DNA of 64,000 nt from NCBI GenBank assembly GCA_023444095.1, contig JAEZRP010000040.1, positions 62,001 through 126,000 on the forward strand. The letters are read 5' to 3'. The notes beneath the pieces are model-generated. The model was not told the origin of the DNA. It saw only the letters and a list, made by a program, of their open reading frames with translations, and ran no database searches. Every line of letters starts with the position of its first letter. Position 1 is the first letter of the stretch. Source of the stretch: Bacillota bacterium (GTDB taxonomy: Bacteria > Bacillota > Clostridia > Christensenellales > Aristaeellaceae). Positions 17,957 to 27,085 of this stretch are shown one piece after another. A program made the translations under genes and the position numbers.

Positions 17957-19885
17957 ATGGTTTTACTGTCGGTCAACGCCGTCTCCAAGGCGTTTGTCAT
18001 GAAGACGGTTCTGGATAACGTAACCTTGACGCTCCAGCTGGGCAACCGCATGGGGCTCGTGGGCGTGAACGGCTCGGGAAAATCGACGCTTCTCAAGATC
18101 ATCGCGGGCGAGATGGCGCCCGACTCCGGCTCCGTCACGCTCATGAAGGGCGCGCGCGTGGGCGTCCTCACCCAGCACGCGGACATCGAGGGCGAGCTGA
18201 CCGTAAAAGAGGAGCTCGAGCGCGTATTCGAGCCCGTGCGCCAGATGGAAAAGCGGCTGCGGGAGATGGAGCACGAGATGGCCGTGGCGCACGCCGACGA
18301 GGCGGAGTTCAGGCGCATTTCGGACGAGTATGCGCGGCTCACCGACCGCTTTGAGGAGGCGGGCGGCTACGAGTGGCCGAGCCGGATCCAGGGCGTGCTC
18401 GCGGGCCTCGGCTTCGCGGACGACAAGCGCGATCAGGTGGCGAGCCACCTTTCGGGCGGGGAGAAGACGCGGCTGTGCCTCGCGCGGCTTTTGCTCACCC
18501 AGCCCGACCTATTGATGCTCGACGAGCCGACGAACCACCTCGACCTCAACGCCGCCCAGTGGCTCGAGGACACGCTCAAAAGGTACCGGGGCACGGTGAT
18601 CGTCATCTCGCACGACCGCTACTTCATGAACGCGGTATGCGACCAGATGGCGGAAATCTCCATGCACCATCTCACGCAGTACGAGGGCAACTACGACGTG
18701 TTCGCCGAAAAGCGGCAGGCCGACCTCGAGCGGCAGGTGAAGGAGTACCGGCTCCAGCAGGCCGAGATCGCGCGCCAGGAGGCGATCATCCAGCGCTACC
18801 GGATGTACAACACCGAGCGCTCGGTGCGCGCCGCCGAAAGCCGGGAAAAGCGGCTCGACAAGCTCGAGCGCGTGGAGCGGCCCGTGGAGGAAAAAAAAGT
18901 GCGCTTCTCCTTCGGCGCGCGCAGGCGATCGGGGGAGGACGTGCTGATCCTCAGGGGCATGACAAAGGGCTACGCCGGGCGGACGCTCTTCGAGGATTTT
19001 GACCTCCACCTGCGCGCGGGCGACCGCGTGGCGCTCATCGGGCCGAACGGGGTCGGCAAGACGACGCTTCTCAAGTGCATCGTGGGCGGAGAGCGGCCGG
19101 ACGCGGGTCGGACCATCTACGGCTCGAACGTGGACGTGGGCTACTACGATCAGCAGCAGTGGGGGCTGCACCCGGAGAAGGACATCATGTCCGAGGTCTG
19201 GGACGACTTCCCGCGCCTCGAGCCGGGCGAGGTGCGAAGCGTACTGGCGCTGTTCCTCTTTACCGGCGAGGAGGTCTTTAAGAAGGTCTCGACGCTCTCG
19301 GGCGGCGAGATGGGCCGGATCGCGCTCGCGAAGCTGATGCTGAAAAGGGATAATCTGTTGATCCTCGACGAACCGACGAACCACCTCGACATGGACTCCC
19401 GCGAGGTGCTCGAGGGCGCGCTTCAGGACTTTGAGGGAACCATATTGACCGTCTCGCACGACCGCTATTTCATCAACCGCGTGGCGACGCGCGTGGTCGA
19501 TATGACCCCGGACGGCGCGGTGGAATATCTCGGCAACTACGACGACTACCTCGAAAAAAAGCGGCTCGACGAAGAGCGCGCGCTGAACCCCCTCGCGGGC
19601 GGCGTCACGCGCACCCAACTCGAACGGGAGAAGCGCAAAAAGCGGCTGATCGCGGAGGGCGCGCGCCGGCTTCAGGACATGGTTTCGCAGGCGGAAAAGG
19701 CCATATCGGACGCAGAGGAGCGGCTTTCCCACCTGGAAGCGCTCATGGCCGATCCGGAGACATACAAGGACAGCGAAAAAGCCGCGCGCGTGACGCGCGA
19801 GCACAAAGCGCTCCAGACGAGGATCGAGGAGCTTTACGCGGAATGGGAGGAGCTTTCGGATGCGGCAGCGGGTGGCAAATCTTAA
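17957..19885 (+). CDS. ABC-F family ATPase (ribosome-associated)
   Basis: The 642-residue protein has two ABC ATPase domains without membrane segments: GVNGSGKST and LSGGEKTRLCLARLLL with LLMLDEPTNHLD in the first, and GPNGVGKTT and LSGGEMGRIALAKLML with LLILDEPTNHLD in the second. The linker between them (about residues 235-325) is the basic helical arm that reaches the ribosomal P site in ABC-F factors. A C-terminal coiled coil (residues 560-640) resembles Uup. Likely roles are translation rescue or intrinsic antibiotic protection. It starts 3 nt after the methyltransferase stop and overlaps the next gene by 26 nt. Confidence 0.93.
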   Translation: MVLLSVNAVSKAFVMKTVLDNVTLTLQLGNRMGLVGVNGSGKSTLLKIIAGEMAPDSGSVTLMKGARVGVLTQHADIEGELTVKEELERVFEPVRQMEKRLREMEHEMAVAHADEAEFRRISDEYARLTDRFEEAGGYEWPSRIQGVLAGLGFADDKRDQVASHLSGGEKTRLCLARLLLTQPDLLMLDEPTNHLDLNAAQWLEDTLKRYRGTVIVISHDRYFMNAVCDQMAEISMHHLTQYEGNYDVFAEKRQADLERQVKEYRLQQAEIARQEAIIQRYRMYNTERSVRAAESREKRLDKLERVERPVEEKKVRFSFGARRRSGEDVLILRGMTKGYAGRTLFEDFDLHLRAGDRVALIGPNGVGKTTLLKCIVGGERPDAGRTIYGSNVDVGYYDQQQWGLHPEKDIMSEVWDDFPRLEPGEVRSVLALFLFTGEEVFKKVSTLSGGEMGRIALAKLMLKRDNLLILDEPTNHLDMDSREVLEGALQDFEGTILTVSHDRYFINRVATRVVDMTPDGAVEYLGNYDDYLEKKRLDEERALNPLAGGVTRTQLEREKRKKRLIAEGARRLQDMVSQAEKAISDAEERLSHLEALMADPETYKDSEKAARVTREHKALQTRIEELYAEWEELSDAAAGGKS

Positions 19886-20366
19886 ACTCAAGTGGTGGCA
19901 GGGGATTCTGGTCATCCTTGGAATCATACTGATCCTGTTCGCCGGGCAGTTCGCCGCCGCGGCGTACACCTACCTCTCCGGCAGCACGAACGCCCCCGTG
20001 CAGGCCTCCGTCGCCTTCTGGATCTTCGGGATTATCATCGCGCTTCTTGTGATCCGGCACTTCGTGATGGAGTACGAGTATACCCTCGAGGGGCTGACCT
20101 TCCGGATCGACCGGATTTACGGCGGGATGCGCCCACGCATGGCGATCCAGATCGTGACGCGCAAGATCAGGTTTGTCGGAACGCCCGAGGGCGCGCAGAC
20201 GAAGTACCCGGGCGCGCATCCCTCGAACTACACCCGCGCGAAGGCGGGCATCGAGATCGTCGTCGTGGCCTTCGAGGATAAGAACGGCGTGCGGCTCCTG
20301 AACGTCCAGCCCGACGAAAAGCTGCGCGCCCGGCTTCTCGAGATCGCGGAGGAAAACGAGGCATGA
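19860..20366 (+). CDS. Two-helix membrane protein of unknown function
   Basis: I do not recognise a family. The 168-residue protein has two transmembrane helices (GILVILGIILILFAGQF and AFWIFGIIIALLVIRHFVM) and a C-terminal soluble domain of about 95 residues beginning EYEYTLEGLTFRIDRIYG, which is reminiscent of the PH-like or YdbS-type domain after paired helices. GGGAGGAGC precedes the ATG, which lies inside the end of the ABC-F gene, so translation is coupled. Its stop overlaps the next start (ATGA). Confidence 0.75.
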   Translation: MRQRVANLKLKWWQGILVILGIILILFAGQFAAAAYTYLSGSTNAPVQASVAFWIFGIIIALLVIRHFVMEYEYTLEGLTFRIDRIYGGMRPRMAIQIVTRKIRFVGTPEGAQTKYPGAHPSNYTRAKAGIEIVVVAFEDKNGVRLLNVQPDEKLRARLLEIAEENEA

Positions 20367-21022
20367 CTCTTTTTGATATCGTGGGGCCGATCATGATCGG
20401 TCCGTCGAGCTCGCACACCGCGGGAGCGGCGAGGATCGGGCTTGTCGCGCGCAAGCTTCTGGGCGAGGACGTCGCGCGCGCGGAGATCCTCCTTCACGGC
20501 TCCTTTGCCGACACCTACGCGGGCCACGGCACCGACCGCGCGCTCGTCGCGGGACTGATGGGCATGGCGGTCGACGACCCGCGCATCAAAAGCAGCCTTG
20601 AAATCGCACGGTCGCGCGGGCTCGATTTCTCCATCGGGACCGTCGAGATCGAGGGCGCGCACCCGAACACCGCCCTTCTCGACCTCGTGGGCGTTTTCGG
20701 CGCGCGCGTTTCCATGCGCGCGAGCTCCGTCGGCGGCGGCGCGATCCGCGTCGACATGATCGACGGCCTCGCCGTCTCCTTCCGCGTGGCGCAGGATACC
20801 ATCGTCGTCCGGCACGTCGACCTTCCCGGCGTCATCGCGCACGTCTCCGGCGTCATCGCCGCCCACCGCGTCAACATCGCCACCATGCAGGTCTTTCGCG
20901 CCTGCGAGGGCGGGCAGGCCGTCATGGCCATTGAGGTCGACGGCGACGTGCCCCTCGCCCTGCGCGACCAGCTCCGCGCCGTCGAGCACATCTCCGGCGT
21001 GGCGTACGTGCAGCGGTTCTGA
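20363..21022 (+). CDS. sdaAB: L-serine ammonia-lyase, Fe-S-dependent, beta subunit
   Basis: The 219-residue protein starts with DIVGPIMIGPSSSHTAGAARIG, the signature of the serine dehydratase beta domain, includes HGSFADTYAGHGTDRALVAGLMG, and ends in an ACT domain (DLPGVIAHVSGVIAAHRVNIATMQV). With the alpha subunit at 21225 it deaminates L-serine to pyruvate and ammonia using a 4Fe-4S cluster. The ATG overlaps the upstream stop by 4 nt. A copy of the palindromic repeat lies between it and the alpha-subunit gene, which is unusual for this pair. Confidence 0.95.
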   Translation: MTLFDIVGPIMIGPSSSHTAGAARIGLVARKLLGEDVARAEILLHGSFADTYAGHGTDRALVAGLMGMAVDDPRIKSSLEIARSRGLDFSIGTVEIEGAHPNTALLDLVGVFGARVSMRASSVGGGAIRVDMIDGLAVSFRVAQDTIVVRHVDLPGVIAHVSGVIAAHRVNIATMQVFRACEGGQAVMAIEVDGDVPLALRDQLRAVEHISGVAYVQRF

Positions 21023-21038
21023 CGGGGAGAGACGAGGA

Positions 21039-21099
21039 GGAACGCCGGGGACGCTGCCCCCGGACGCCGTCTCGGGGACGGTCCCTCAGAAATTCCATG
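21039..21099. repeat. Dispersed palindromic repeat, single arm (copy E)
   Basis: This arm has GGAACGCCGGGGACGCTGCC at the left, a GCCGTC/GACGG stem, and ends GGTCCCTCAGAAATTCCATG, the same architecture as the left arms at 12.0, 33.9 and 46.5 kb. It lies between sdaAB and sdaAA. A second hairpin (GGATCGCGCG/CGCGCGATCC, about 21136-21160) follows it. Confidence 0.65.
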
Positions 21100-21224
21100 T
21101 CGGATGGGATCAATGTTTTTTCCGTCGGATCGCGCGAGTCCCGCGCGATCCGAATTGAGGTCATGAACCTGGACAAAGCTGAAAAGCTCCTCCGCCCCGT
21201 GGGGGCTGAGTCATGAGGTATTGA

Positions 21225-22067
21225 ATGGACATCACTTCTTTGCGGGAGCTCGTGGAGCGGGCCGAGGGAGACGGGATGACACTGGGGCGCGCGGCGCTTC
21301 TTTTTCAGGCCGAGCAGGACAGGCTCAACGAGGCAGACGTCGTTTCGCGGATGCGCGAGGCGCTCCATGTGATGTTCGAGTCCGTCGCGCAGGGACTGGA
21401 CCCAGCGCTCAAGTCCGTGTCGGGCATGACGGGCGGACAGGCGGCGAAGCTCCTTTCCGAGAAGGACGCCGCGCCGGGCGGAGAAACGCTCGTCCGCGCG
21501 GAGGCGTACGCCCTGGCCGTCGCGGAACTGAACGCGTCCATGGGCCGGATCGTCGCCGCGCCGACCGCCGGGGCGTGCGGGATTCTGCCCGCGGCCCTTC
21601 TGTCCGCGAAGGAGCGGTTCCATTTTTCCGACGATTTGCTCCTCGACGCGCTCTTCTGCGCGGCGGGCGTGGGCGCGGTGATCGCGCGGCGCGCGACCAT
21701 TTCCGGCGCGGAGGGCGGCTGTCAGGCCGAGGTCGGCTCCGCCGCCGCCATGGCTGCCGCCGCCCTTGCCCAGCTCTCCGGCGCTCCTCCCCGCGCGTGC
21801 GCGAACGCCGCCGCATTCGCCCTTATGAACCTGATGGGTCTCGCCTGCGATCCCGTTCAGGGCCTCGTCGAGATTCCCTGCGTTTACCGCAACGTCATCG
21901 GCGTCGCCGCCGCCTTCACCTCCGCGGACCTCGCCGTCGCCGGCGCGCGCCTCCCCCTCGATCCCGACGACATCGTCGACGCCATGGGCCGCGTCGGGCG
22001 CTCCCTCCCCCGCGACCTGCGCGAAACCGGACGCGGCGGCTGCGCGAGCTGCCGGGTGTGCGGGTAG
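21225..22067 (+). CDS. sdaAA: L-serine ammonia-lyase, Fe-S-dependent, alpha subunit
   Basis: The 280-residue protein has the alpha-domain hallmarks: MTGGQAAKLLSE, GRIVAAPTAGACGILPAAL, GAEGGCQAEVGSAAAMAAAAL and LACDPVQGLVEIPCVYRN, which together hold the cluster cysteines and substrate site. It completes the two-subunit serine dehydratase with sdaAB. TGAGGTA precedes the ATG. The C-terminus is Cys-containing (GCASCRVCG) and ends shortly before a palindromic repeat. Confidence 0.95.
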   Translation: MDITSLRELVERAEGDGMTLGRAALLFQAEQDRLNEADVVSRMREALHVMFESVAQGLDPALKSVSGMTGGQAAKLLSEKDAAPGGETLVRAEAYALAVAELNASMGRIVAAPTAGACGILPAALLSAKERFHFSDDLLLDALFCAAGVGAVIARRATISGAEGGCQAEVGSAAAMAAAALAQLSGAPPRACANAAAFALMNLMGLACDPVQGLVEIPCVYRNVIGVAAAFTSADLAVAGARLPLDPDDIVDAMGRVGRSLPRDLRETGRGGCASCRVCG

Positions 22068-22075
22068 AGAGGCGA

Positions 22076-22395
22076 GGGAAACGCCGAGGGTGCTGCCCTC
22101 GGGCTCCCAGATCGTACTTTAATTCGATCTGAGCGGTCGCAAGCGGCTTGGTTTGCCTCAGGCTACCAACCTCCAAGGGCCATTGCCCCTTTGGAAACCC
22201 AAACGAATAGAAATCCGATATAAACGTCGGTGCCCCGCGGGCTCAAACCCCGGGGGCGCCAAATTTACGCATTCGCCCGCCCGGGGCTGGGCCCATGGGC
22301 GGACGACGACGTTTGTATAAATTCATTTTCGCATGGGATTCTCAAGGGCGTCAGCCCTTGAGCGGGGTTCGGGGTAGGACCCCGGCATCTCCCTC
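22076..22395. repeat. Dispersed palindromic repeat, paired-arm copy B
   Basis: The left arm (22076-22200) begins GGGAAACGCCGAGGGTGCTG and ends in the hairpin CCAAGGGCCATTGCCCCTTTGG; it is interrupted by about 60 bp that starts with the small inverted repeat AGATCG/CGATCT. The right arm (22332-22395) carries CTCAAGGGC/GCCCTTGAG and the GGGGTTC-GGGG block in the opposite direction. Between them lie two more GC hairpins. The right arm overlaps the 3' end of the acetyltransferase gene and supplies its stop codon. Confidence 0.7.
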
Positions 22396-22899
22396 GTACT
22401 CCCCAATGTCCTTCTGCATCCAGATGACGTCGCGCCATTGACCGGCCTTGTAGCCGATCTTTTCCATGACGCCGACGCGGCGGTAGCCGGATTTTTCATG
22501 GAAGCAGACGCTTTCGGGGTTGGGATAGGTAATGCCGGCGACGAGGGTAACGATCCCCATTTTGCGGAGCGCGTCCTCGAGCGCGCGATAGAGCGCGGAG
22601 CCGACACCCGCGCGGTGAAGACCCGCCTTCACGTAGACGGACGTCTCCGCAGACCAGGCGTACGCGGCGCGCGTGCGGAACTGGGAGGCATAGGCGTAGC
22701 CGACGATCTCCCCGTCCAGCTCCGCCACGAAGTACGGATATCTGGCGAGCGTGTTCCGGATTCGCCCGGCAAACTCCGCGACCGTCGGTACCTCAAATTC
22801 GAACGTAACCGCCGTATTCATTACGTACGGCTCATAGATCTGAAGAAGCGCCGCCGCGTCCTCTTCCCGCGCTGCGCGGATCACAAGCTCCCCCGCCAT
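22351..22899 (-). CDS. GNAT N-acetyltransferase (Pat/Bar-like)
   Basis: The 182-residue protein has the GNAT fold of the phosphinothricin acetyltransferase group: VIRAAREEDAAALLQIYEPYV, WSAETSVYVKAGLHRAGVGSALYRAL (acetyl-CoA loop) and NPESVCFHEKSGYRRVGVMEKIGYKAGQWRDVIWMQK. It probably acetylates an amino group of a small molecule such as methionine sulfone or a related analogue. The ATG at 22899 follows GGAGGAAAAG. The last ten or so residues (GVLPRTPLKG) are encoded by the palindromic repeat, whose arm contributes the stop codon. Confidence 0.85.
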   Translation of the reverse strand: MAGELVIRAAREEDAAALLQIYEPYVMNTAVTFEFEVPTVAEFAGRIRNTLARYPYFVAELDGEIVGYAYASQFRTRAAYAWSAETSVYVKAGLHRAGVGSALYRALEDALRKMGIVTLVAGITYPNPESVCFHEKSGYRRVGVMEKIGYKAGQWRDVIWMQKDIGEYEGDAGVLPRTPLKG

Positions 22900-22978
22900 C
22901 TTTTCTTTTCCTCCGGCATTTTTCATCCATGATACCACCATACCGGCGGATTTTCATCATGGCACCTGTCATTTAACG

Positions 22979-23866
22979 TCACTTCGCCCGGAGGTAATCG
23001 GAGGGCGCGTCGCCGGTGATACGCTTGAAAATCTTGAGGAAGCTCTTGTAGTCGGCGTAGCCGACGCTGCGGGCAATGCCCGAGAGATTGGTCGCGCCCT
23101 CCTCGAGCATTTCGCACGCTCGCTTGACGCGCAGTCCCTGCACGTACTCGGTAAGCGTCATGCCGGTGTGCTCCTTGAACACGCGGCTGAAATACTTGGG
23201 CGAGAGGAAGGCCATCATGGCGAGCCGGTCGAGGGTGACGGGCTCGGCGTAGTTCTTCCTGAGGTACTCGAAGATCGCGTCAAACATGTAATTGCGTATG
23301 ACGCGCTTCTCGGGCGACATGTCCTCGCCCGCGCGGAGCTTTCGGAAGAGGTAGATGAGCACCTCGACCGCCCAGGAGCGCAAAAGCTCCTCGAAGCCGG
23401 GTTCGTGGCTGTCGTACTCGAAGAACATGTCTTGAAACAGCGCAAGCACCTTGTCGTACGCCGCGCCCTCGAAGTGACAGGAGAGCGAGTGATCAAACCC
23501 GTCGTCGCGGAAGGTACGAAGAAGGAAATGATCCACCACGTCGGCGAAGCTCTGCGAGCCGATGAGCGCCATGTCGAAAAAACCCGGGCGGAAGATGAGA
23601 TTGTAGATAAAAAGCTTCGAGTCGTACTCCGCCATGTAGTAGTGCACATCCCCGTGGTTGATGACAAACAGGTCGCCCGGCCTGGCAAGCATGGGGGTGC
23701 CGTTGAGCACGTGCCAGCCGTGGCCAGCCTCGACAAAGGCCACCTCGATAAAGTCGTGACGGTGCAGCGCCACCTCGTCGAGATCGTGATGATAGTTGAC
23801 GATGACCTGCGTATCCTTCACGATGCGGTAGGTGTCGAACTGATATAGATCGCCCTGCCGATTCAC
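22979..23866 (-). CDS. AraC-family transcriptional regulator with cupin sensor
   Basis: The 295-residue protein has an N-terminal cupin-like arm (HRHDFIEVAFVEAGHGWHVLNG, RPGDLFVINHGDVHYY) for binding a small effector and a C-terminal AraC domain with two helix-turn-helix units (VTLDRLAMMAFLSPKYFSRVFKEHTG and NLSGIARSVGYADYKSFLKIFKRITG). It starts at GTG 23866 behind GGGGGTGA. It is divergent from the solute-binding protein gene at 24007, whose expression it probably controls. The 140-bp gap holds an AT-rich TATATTATATAT stretch but no operator I can define. Confidence 0.9.
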   Translation of the reverse strand: MNRQGDLYQFDTYRIVKDTQVIVNYHHDLDEVALHRHDFIEVAFVEAGHGWHVLNGTPMLARPGDLFVINHGDVHYYMAEYDSKLFIYNLIFRPGFFDMALIGSQSFADVVDHFLLRTFRDDGFDHSLSCHFEGAAYDKVLALFQDMFFEYDSHEPGFEELLRSWAVEVLIYLFRKLRAGEDMSPEKRVIRNYMFDAIFEYLRKNYAEPVTLDRLAMMAFLSPKYFSRVFKEHTGMTLTEYVQGLRVKRACEMLEEGATNLSGIARSVGYADYKSFLKIFKRITGDAPSDYLRAK

Positions 23867-24006
23867 GAAATCACCCCCACTTCATGTTACCCTAACCCAT
23901 TGTGCGCATCGCCGCCTTGCGTATATTATATATGTGTGCGCCGCATATGTCAAAACACAAATTTCTCCGCCCCGTAAGGCGGTGATAATAAATAGGAGGG
24001 ATCACG

Positions 24007-25986
24007 ATGAAGAAACTTTCGCTCCTGATCGTTCTGGCGATGCTCCTTACGCTGACCGCGCAGGCGTCAGCGGAAACCGCCCAGTATGCGGAGGCGCCGA
24101 TGCTGGCGGAGCAGGTGGCTGCAGGAACGCTCCCGGCGCTGGCTGACCGACTCCCGGAGACGCCAAAGCTCACGAACGAGATTCTGGACGAGTACCTCAC
24201 GATGGAGATCGGCAGCTACGGCGGCACGCTCCGCCTCATCACCCCCGACGTCAACTGGGATCCGGACGCCTTCATCGGCCAGAACGAGGCGTTCCTCACC
24301 ATGCGTTCGGCGAACTCCGGCGAAATCACGCCGAACATCGTCGAATCGTATGAGATGAACGAGGACAACACCGTCTTCACCTTCCAGCTCAGAAACGGCA
24401 TGAAGTGGTCGGATGGCGAGCCGGTGACGACCGACGACATCGCCTTCACCATCAACGACTTCATCTTTAACGAGGAACTGAACCCCGTTATCGCGGCCTG
24501 GATGCGCGACGGCGGCACCTCTGCGGGCGATCCGTTCACCTTCGAGCAGATCGACGAGTACACCTTCACCCTCACGTTCAAAGAGAGCTACGGCGGCTTT
24601 GCCGTCCACCTCTCGGTCGGCGGCTGGAAGGGGTACACCGAGCTTCTCAAGCCCGCGCACTACCTCAAGAAGTACCACATTGCCTATGCCGAGGAGGAGC
24701 ACGGCTCGCTCGATGCATACTACGAGTTCATCAAGCCCTTCGCAGAGATCCTGGGCTACGACGACCCGGCCGCCGAGGGCGTGTGGATGTACGTCTTTAA
24801 CGGCATCGACATGACCAACTGGGAACTCACGGACCCGAACGACGCGCTCACCACCATCAAGTTCCCGGGCCTGGTCGAGAAGAACTTCCCCGTTCTCTAC
24901 GGCTGGATGATGGAATCGAACGAGAGCAACGTGACCACCTGGGTCCGGAACCCCTACTACTTCAAGGTCGACGCGGCGGGCAACCAGCTTCCCTACCTCG
25001 ACCGCATCACCTCCAGCTACGTCGAGTCCATCGACATCCAGCAGCTCGACTACGTCTCCGGCAAGGCGGACTTCGGGCGCGAGAACGCGACGCTCGACAA
25101 CATCTCCCTCTACCGCGAAGCGAAGGATACCGCAAACATCACGGCGTATGTCACGCCTATGCACGTCATCCCGACCGATGTGCTTCTGAACATGACCTAC
25201 GGCATCAACTCCGACGGCACCTTGAAGGATGATCCCGACTCCCAGGCATGGCAGGAGGTCGTGAATGACGTCCGCTTCCGGCAGGCGCTCATGTACGCGA
25301 TCGACGCGGGAGAGATCCTCGACGCCGTCTACTCCGACCTCGGCGAGGTGAACCCCACCTACGAATGCACGGGCGACATCGAGAAGGCGAACGCGCTCCT
25401 CGACGAGATGGGCATGGTCGACATCGACAACGACGGATACCGCGAGACGCCCTCCGGAAAGCCGCTGCAGTGGCAGATCTGGAACGCGAACGAGGCGACG
25501 GACATCATCCCCGTCGTGGAACTGGTCGTCGACTTCTGGGCGCAGGTCGGACTGCACGCGGTCGGCTACACCACGGATTCCTCGCTCCTTTCCACCTCGC
25601 AGGGCGCGAACGAAATTCCGATGCGCGTCATGTGGACAACGACCGTCGCGCTGTGGTATTATGATGCTTACTGGTCGATGGGCACCTGGGCGCCTCTCTG
25701 GAACGCGTGGCGCAGCGGCGCCGAGGGCGGCATCGAGCCTCCGCAGGAAGTGAAGGACTTCATCGATATGGGCGAGAGCCTGTTCACGGTCGATCCTTCG
25801 ACGGCGGTCGCCGAGGTCGTGCCCGCGATGGACCAGTGGATGGGCGAGCACCTCTACATCATCGAGCCGCTCGTGAACGTCGAGCAGTGCCTCATCATCA
25901 ACTCCGACATCGGCAACGTCCCCACCGGCGGCGCCGGCATCGGCTGGAACTTCGCCTTCGAGCAGTTCTACTACAAGGCCAAGTAA
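24007..25986 (+). CDS. Family 5 solute-binding protein (oligopeptide type)
   Basis: The 659-residue protein has a signal peptide (KKLSLLIVLAMLLTLTAQASA, no lipobox Cys) and the SBP_bac_5 layout: IVESYEMNEDNTVFTFQLRNGMKWSDGEPVTTDDIAFT, AYVTPMHVIPTDVLLNM, and VRFRQALMYAIDAGEI. Such proteins capture peptides or oligosaccharides for ABC importers. At this length, and with the VNWDPDAF-type N-terminus, it resembles clostridial carbohydrate or peptide binders. No permease or ATPase lies nearby, so the partner is elsewhere. A URO-D-type gene follows behind a GC hairpin. Confidence 0.88.
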   Translation: MKKLSLLIVLAMLLTLTAQASAETAQYAEAPMLAEQVAAGTLPALADRLPETPKLTNEILDEYLTMEIGSYGGTLRLITPDVNWDPDAFIGQNEAFLTMRSANSGEITPNIVESYEMNEDNTVFTFQLRNGMKWSDGEPVTTDDIAFTINDFIFNEELNPVIAAWMRDGGTSAGDPFTFEQIDEYTFTLTFKESYGGFAVHLSVGGWKGYTELLKPAHYLKKYHIAYAEEEHGSLDAYYEFIKPFAEILGYDDPAAEGVWMYVFNGIDMTNWELTDPNDALTTIKFPGLVEKNFPVLYGWMMESNESNVTTWVRNPYYFKVDAAGNQLPYLDRITSSYVESIDIQQLDYVSGKADFGRENATLDNISLYREAKDTANITAYVTPMHVIPTDVLLNMTYGINSDGTLKDDPDSQAWQEVVNDVRFRQALMYAIDAGEILDAVYSDLGEVNPTYECTGDIEKANALLDEMGMVDIDNDGYRETPSGKPLQWQIWNANEATDIIPVVELVVDFWAQVGLHAVGYTTDSSLLSTSQGANEIPMRVMWTTTVALWYYDAYWSMGTWAPLWNAWRSGAEGGIEPPQEVKDFIDMGESLFTVDPSTAVAEVVPAMDQWMGEHLYIIEPLVNVEQCLIINSDIGNVPTGGAGIGWNFAFEQFYYKAK

Positions 25987-26021
25987 CCGGATTCCTACCA
26001 CATTCAGAACTCAATCAAATC

Positions 26022-26047
26022 CCCCGGGCGGGCTCGCCTGCCCGGGG
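26022..26047 (+). terminator. GC-rich hairpin after the solute-binding protein gene
   Basis: CCCCGGGC (26022-26029) pairs with GCCCGGGG (26040-26047), with inner GGC/GCC pairing. The tail ATTCTCTG is poor in T, so it may be a partial terminator or a 3'-end stabiliser that lowers expression of the following gene. Confidence 0.45.
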
Positions 26048-26071
26048 ATTCTCTGCAAAGAGGGTGCCGAC

Positions 26072-27067
26072 ATGAAAAATGCAGAACGCTTCGTCCGGTT
26101 CCTGTCGGGCGAGGAGACGGACCGCGCGCCGATCATCGAGTGGGCCACGTGGTGGGACAAGACCAAGGAGAACTGGTTTCAGGAAGGCCTGCCCCGCATG
26201 GACAACGAACAGCTCTGTGCCCACTGGCAACACGATCCGCTCAAGCAGTTCTGGTTCCCCACGCTCGACGAGGGCTGCCCTCAGCCAGCGCACCACGGCG
26301 CGGGGCTCATTGAGGACGAGGCGGATTACGAGGCGATTCTGCCTTACATCCTCACGGATCGCCTGCTCGATCGGATCGAGGGCTGGGTCTCCGACTATGC
26401 GCGCGCGCATGAGGGCGAGGACATCGCCTACTGGTTCAGCCTCGACGGCTTTTTCTGGTACCCGCGCAAGCTCTTCGGCATCGAGAACCACCTCTACGCG
26501 TTCTACGACGAACCGGAGCTCATGGAGCGCATGAACGCCGATCTCTGCGCCTTCCATAAAAAGTGCCTCGATATCCTGTACAAGTACGTAAAGCCCGCCT
26601 TCATGACCTTCGGCGAGGACATGAGCTACAACCTCGGCCCCATGCTCTCCAAGGACATGTACGACAAGTTCATGCTGCCCTTCTACAAGGAGCTCGTGCC
26701 CTTCATCCAGGCGCGCGGCACGCGCGTGCTCATCGACACCGACGGCCAGGTCGAGCCGCTCATCCCCTGGTTCCTCGAGGGCGGCATCGAGGGCATCCTG
26801 CCCCTCGAGCGCATGGCGGGCGTCGACGTGAACCGCATCCGACAGAATTATCCGGAACTCGTCATGATCGGCGGCTTCGACAAAATGGTCATGAAGAACG
26901 GCGAAAAGGCCATGCGCGCCGAGTTTGAGCGCATCCTTCCCGCCATTCGCTCCGGCCGCTATATCCCGAGCGTCGACCATCAGACCCCGCCCGACGTCAG
27001 TCTCGAGAACTACGCAGCCTTCAGAAGACTGCTCGGGGAGTACGTGGAGAAGGCGGGAAAGCGATAG
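26072..27067 (+). CDS. Uroporphyrinogen decarboxylase-family protein
   Basis: The 331-residue TIM-barrel protein has the URO-D family ends: NAERFVRFLSGEETDRAPIIEW at the start and IGGFDKMVM ... SVDHQTPPDVSLENYAAF at the end. It lacks the typical HemE substrate loops, and clostridial members of this subgroup are mostly methyltransferase-like proteins (MtaA/CmuA relatives) or uncharacterised proteins in catabolic clusters. Its position behind an orphan solute-binding protein controlled by an AraC regulator suggests a role in using the imported compound. It is not a haem gene by context. Confidence 0.85.
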   Translation: MKNAERFVRFLSGEETDRAPIIEWATWWDKTKENWFQEGLPRMDNEQLCAHWQHDPLKQFWFPTLDEGCPQPAHHGAGLIEDEADYEAILPYILTDRLLDRIEGWVSDYARAHEGEDIAYWFSLDGFFWYPRKLFGIENHLYAFYDEPELMERMNADLCAFHKKCLDILYKYVKPAFMTFGEDMSYNLGPMLSKDMYDKFMLPFYKELVPFIQARGTRVLIDTDGQVEPLIPWFLEGGIEGILPLERMAGVDVNRIRQNYPELVMIGGFDKMVMKNGEKAMRAEFERILPAIRSGRYIPSVDHQTPPDVSLENYAAFRRLLGEYVEKAGKR

Positions 27068-27085
27068 AACGCCGGGAAACGATCG

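Noticed and set aside
24067..26001. 644-codon minus-strand frame opposite the solute-binding protein
   Set aside because: Its composition is that of an antisense shadow (V/D/E/R-rich without motifs), while the plus frame has signal peptide and family motifs.
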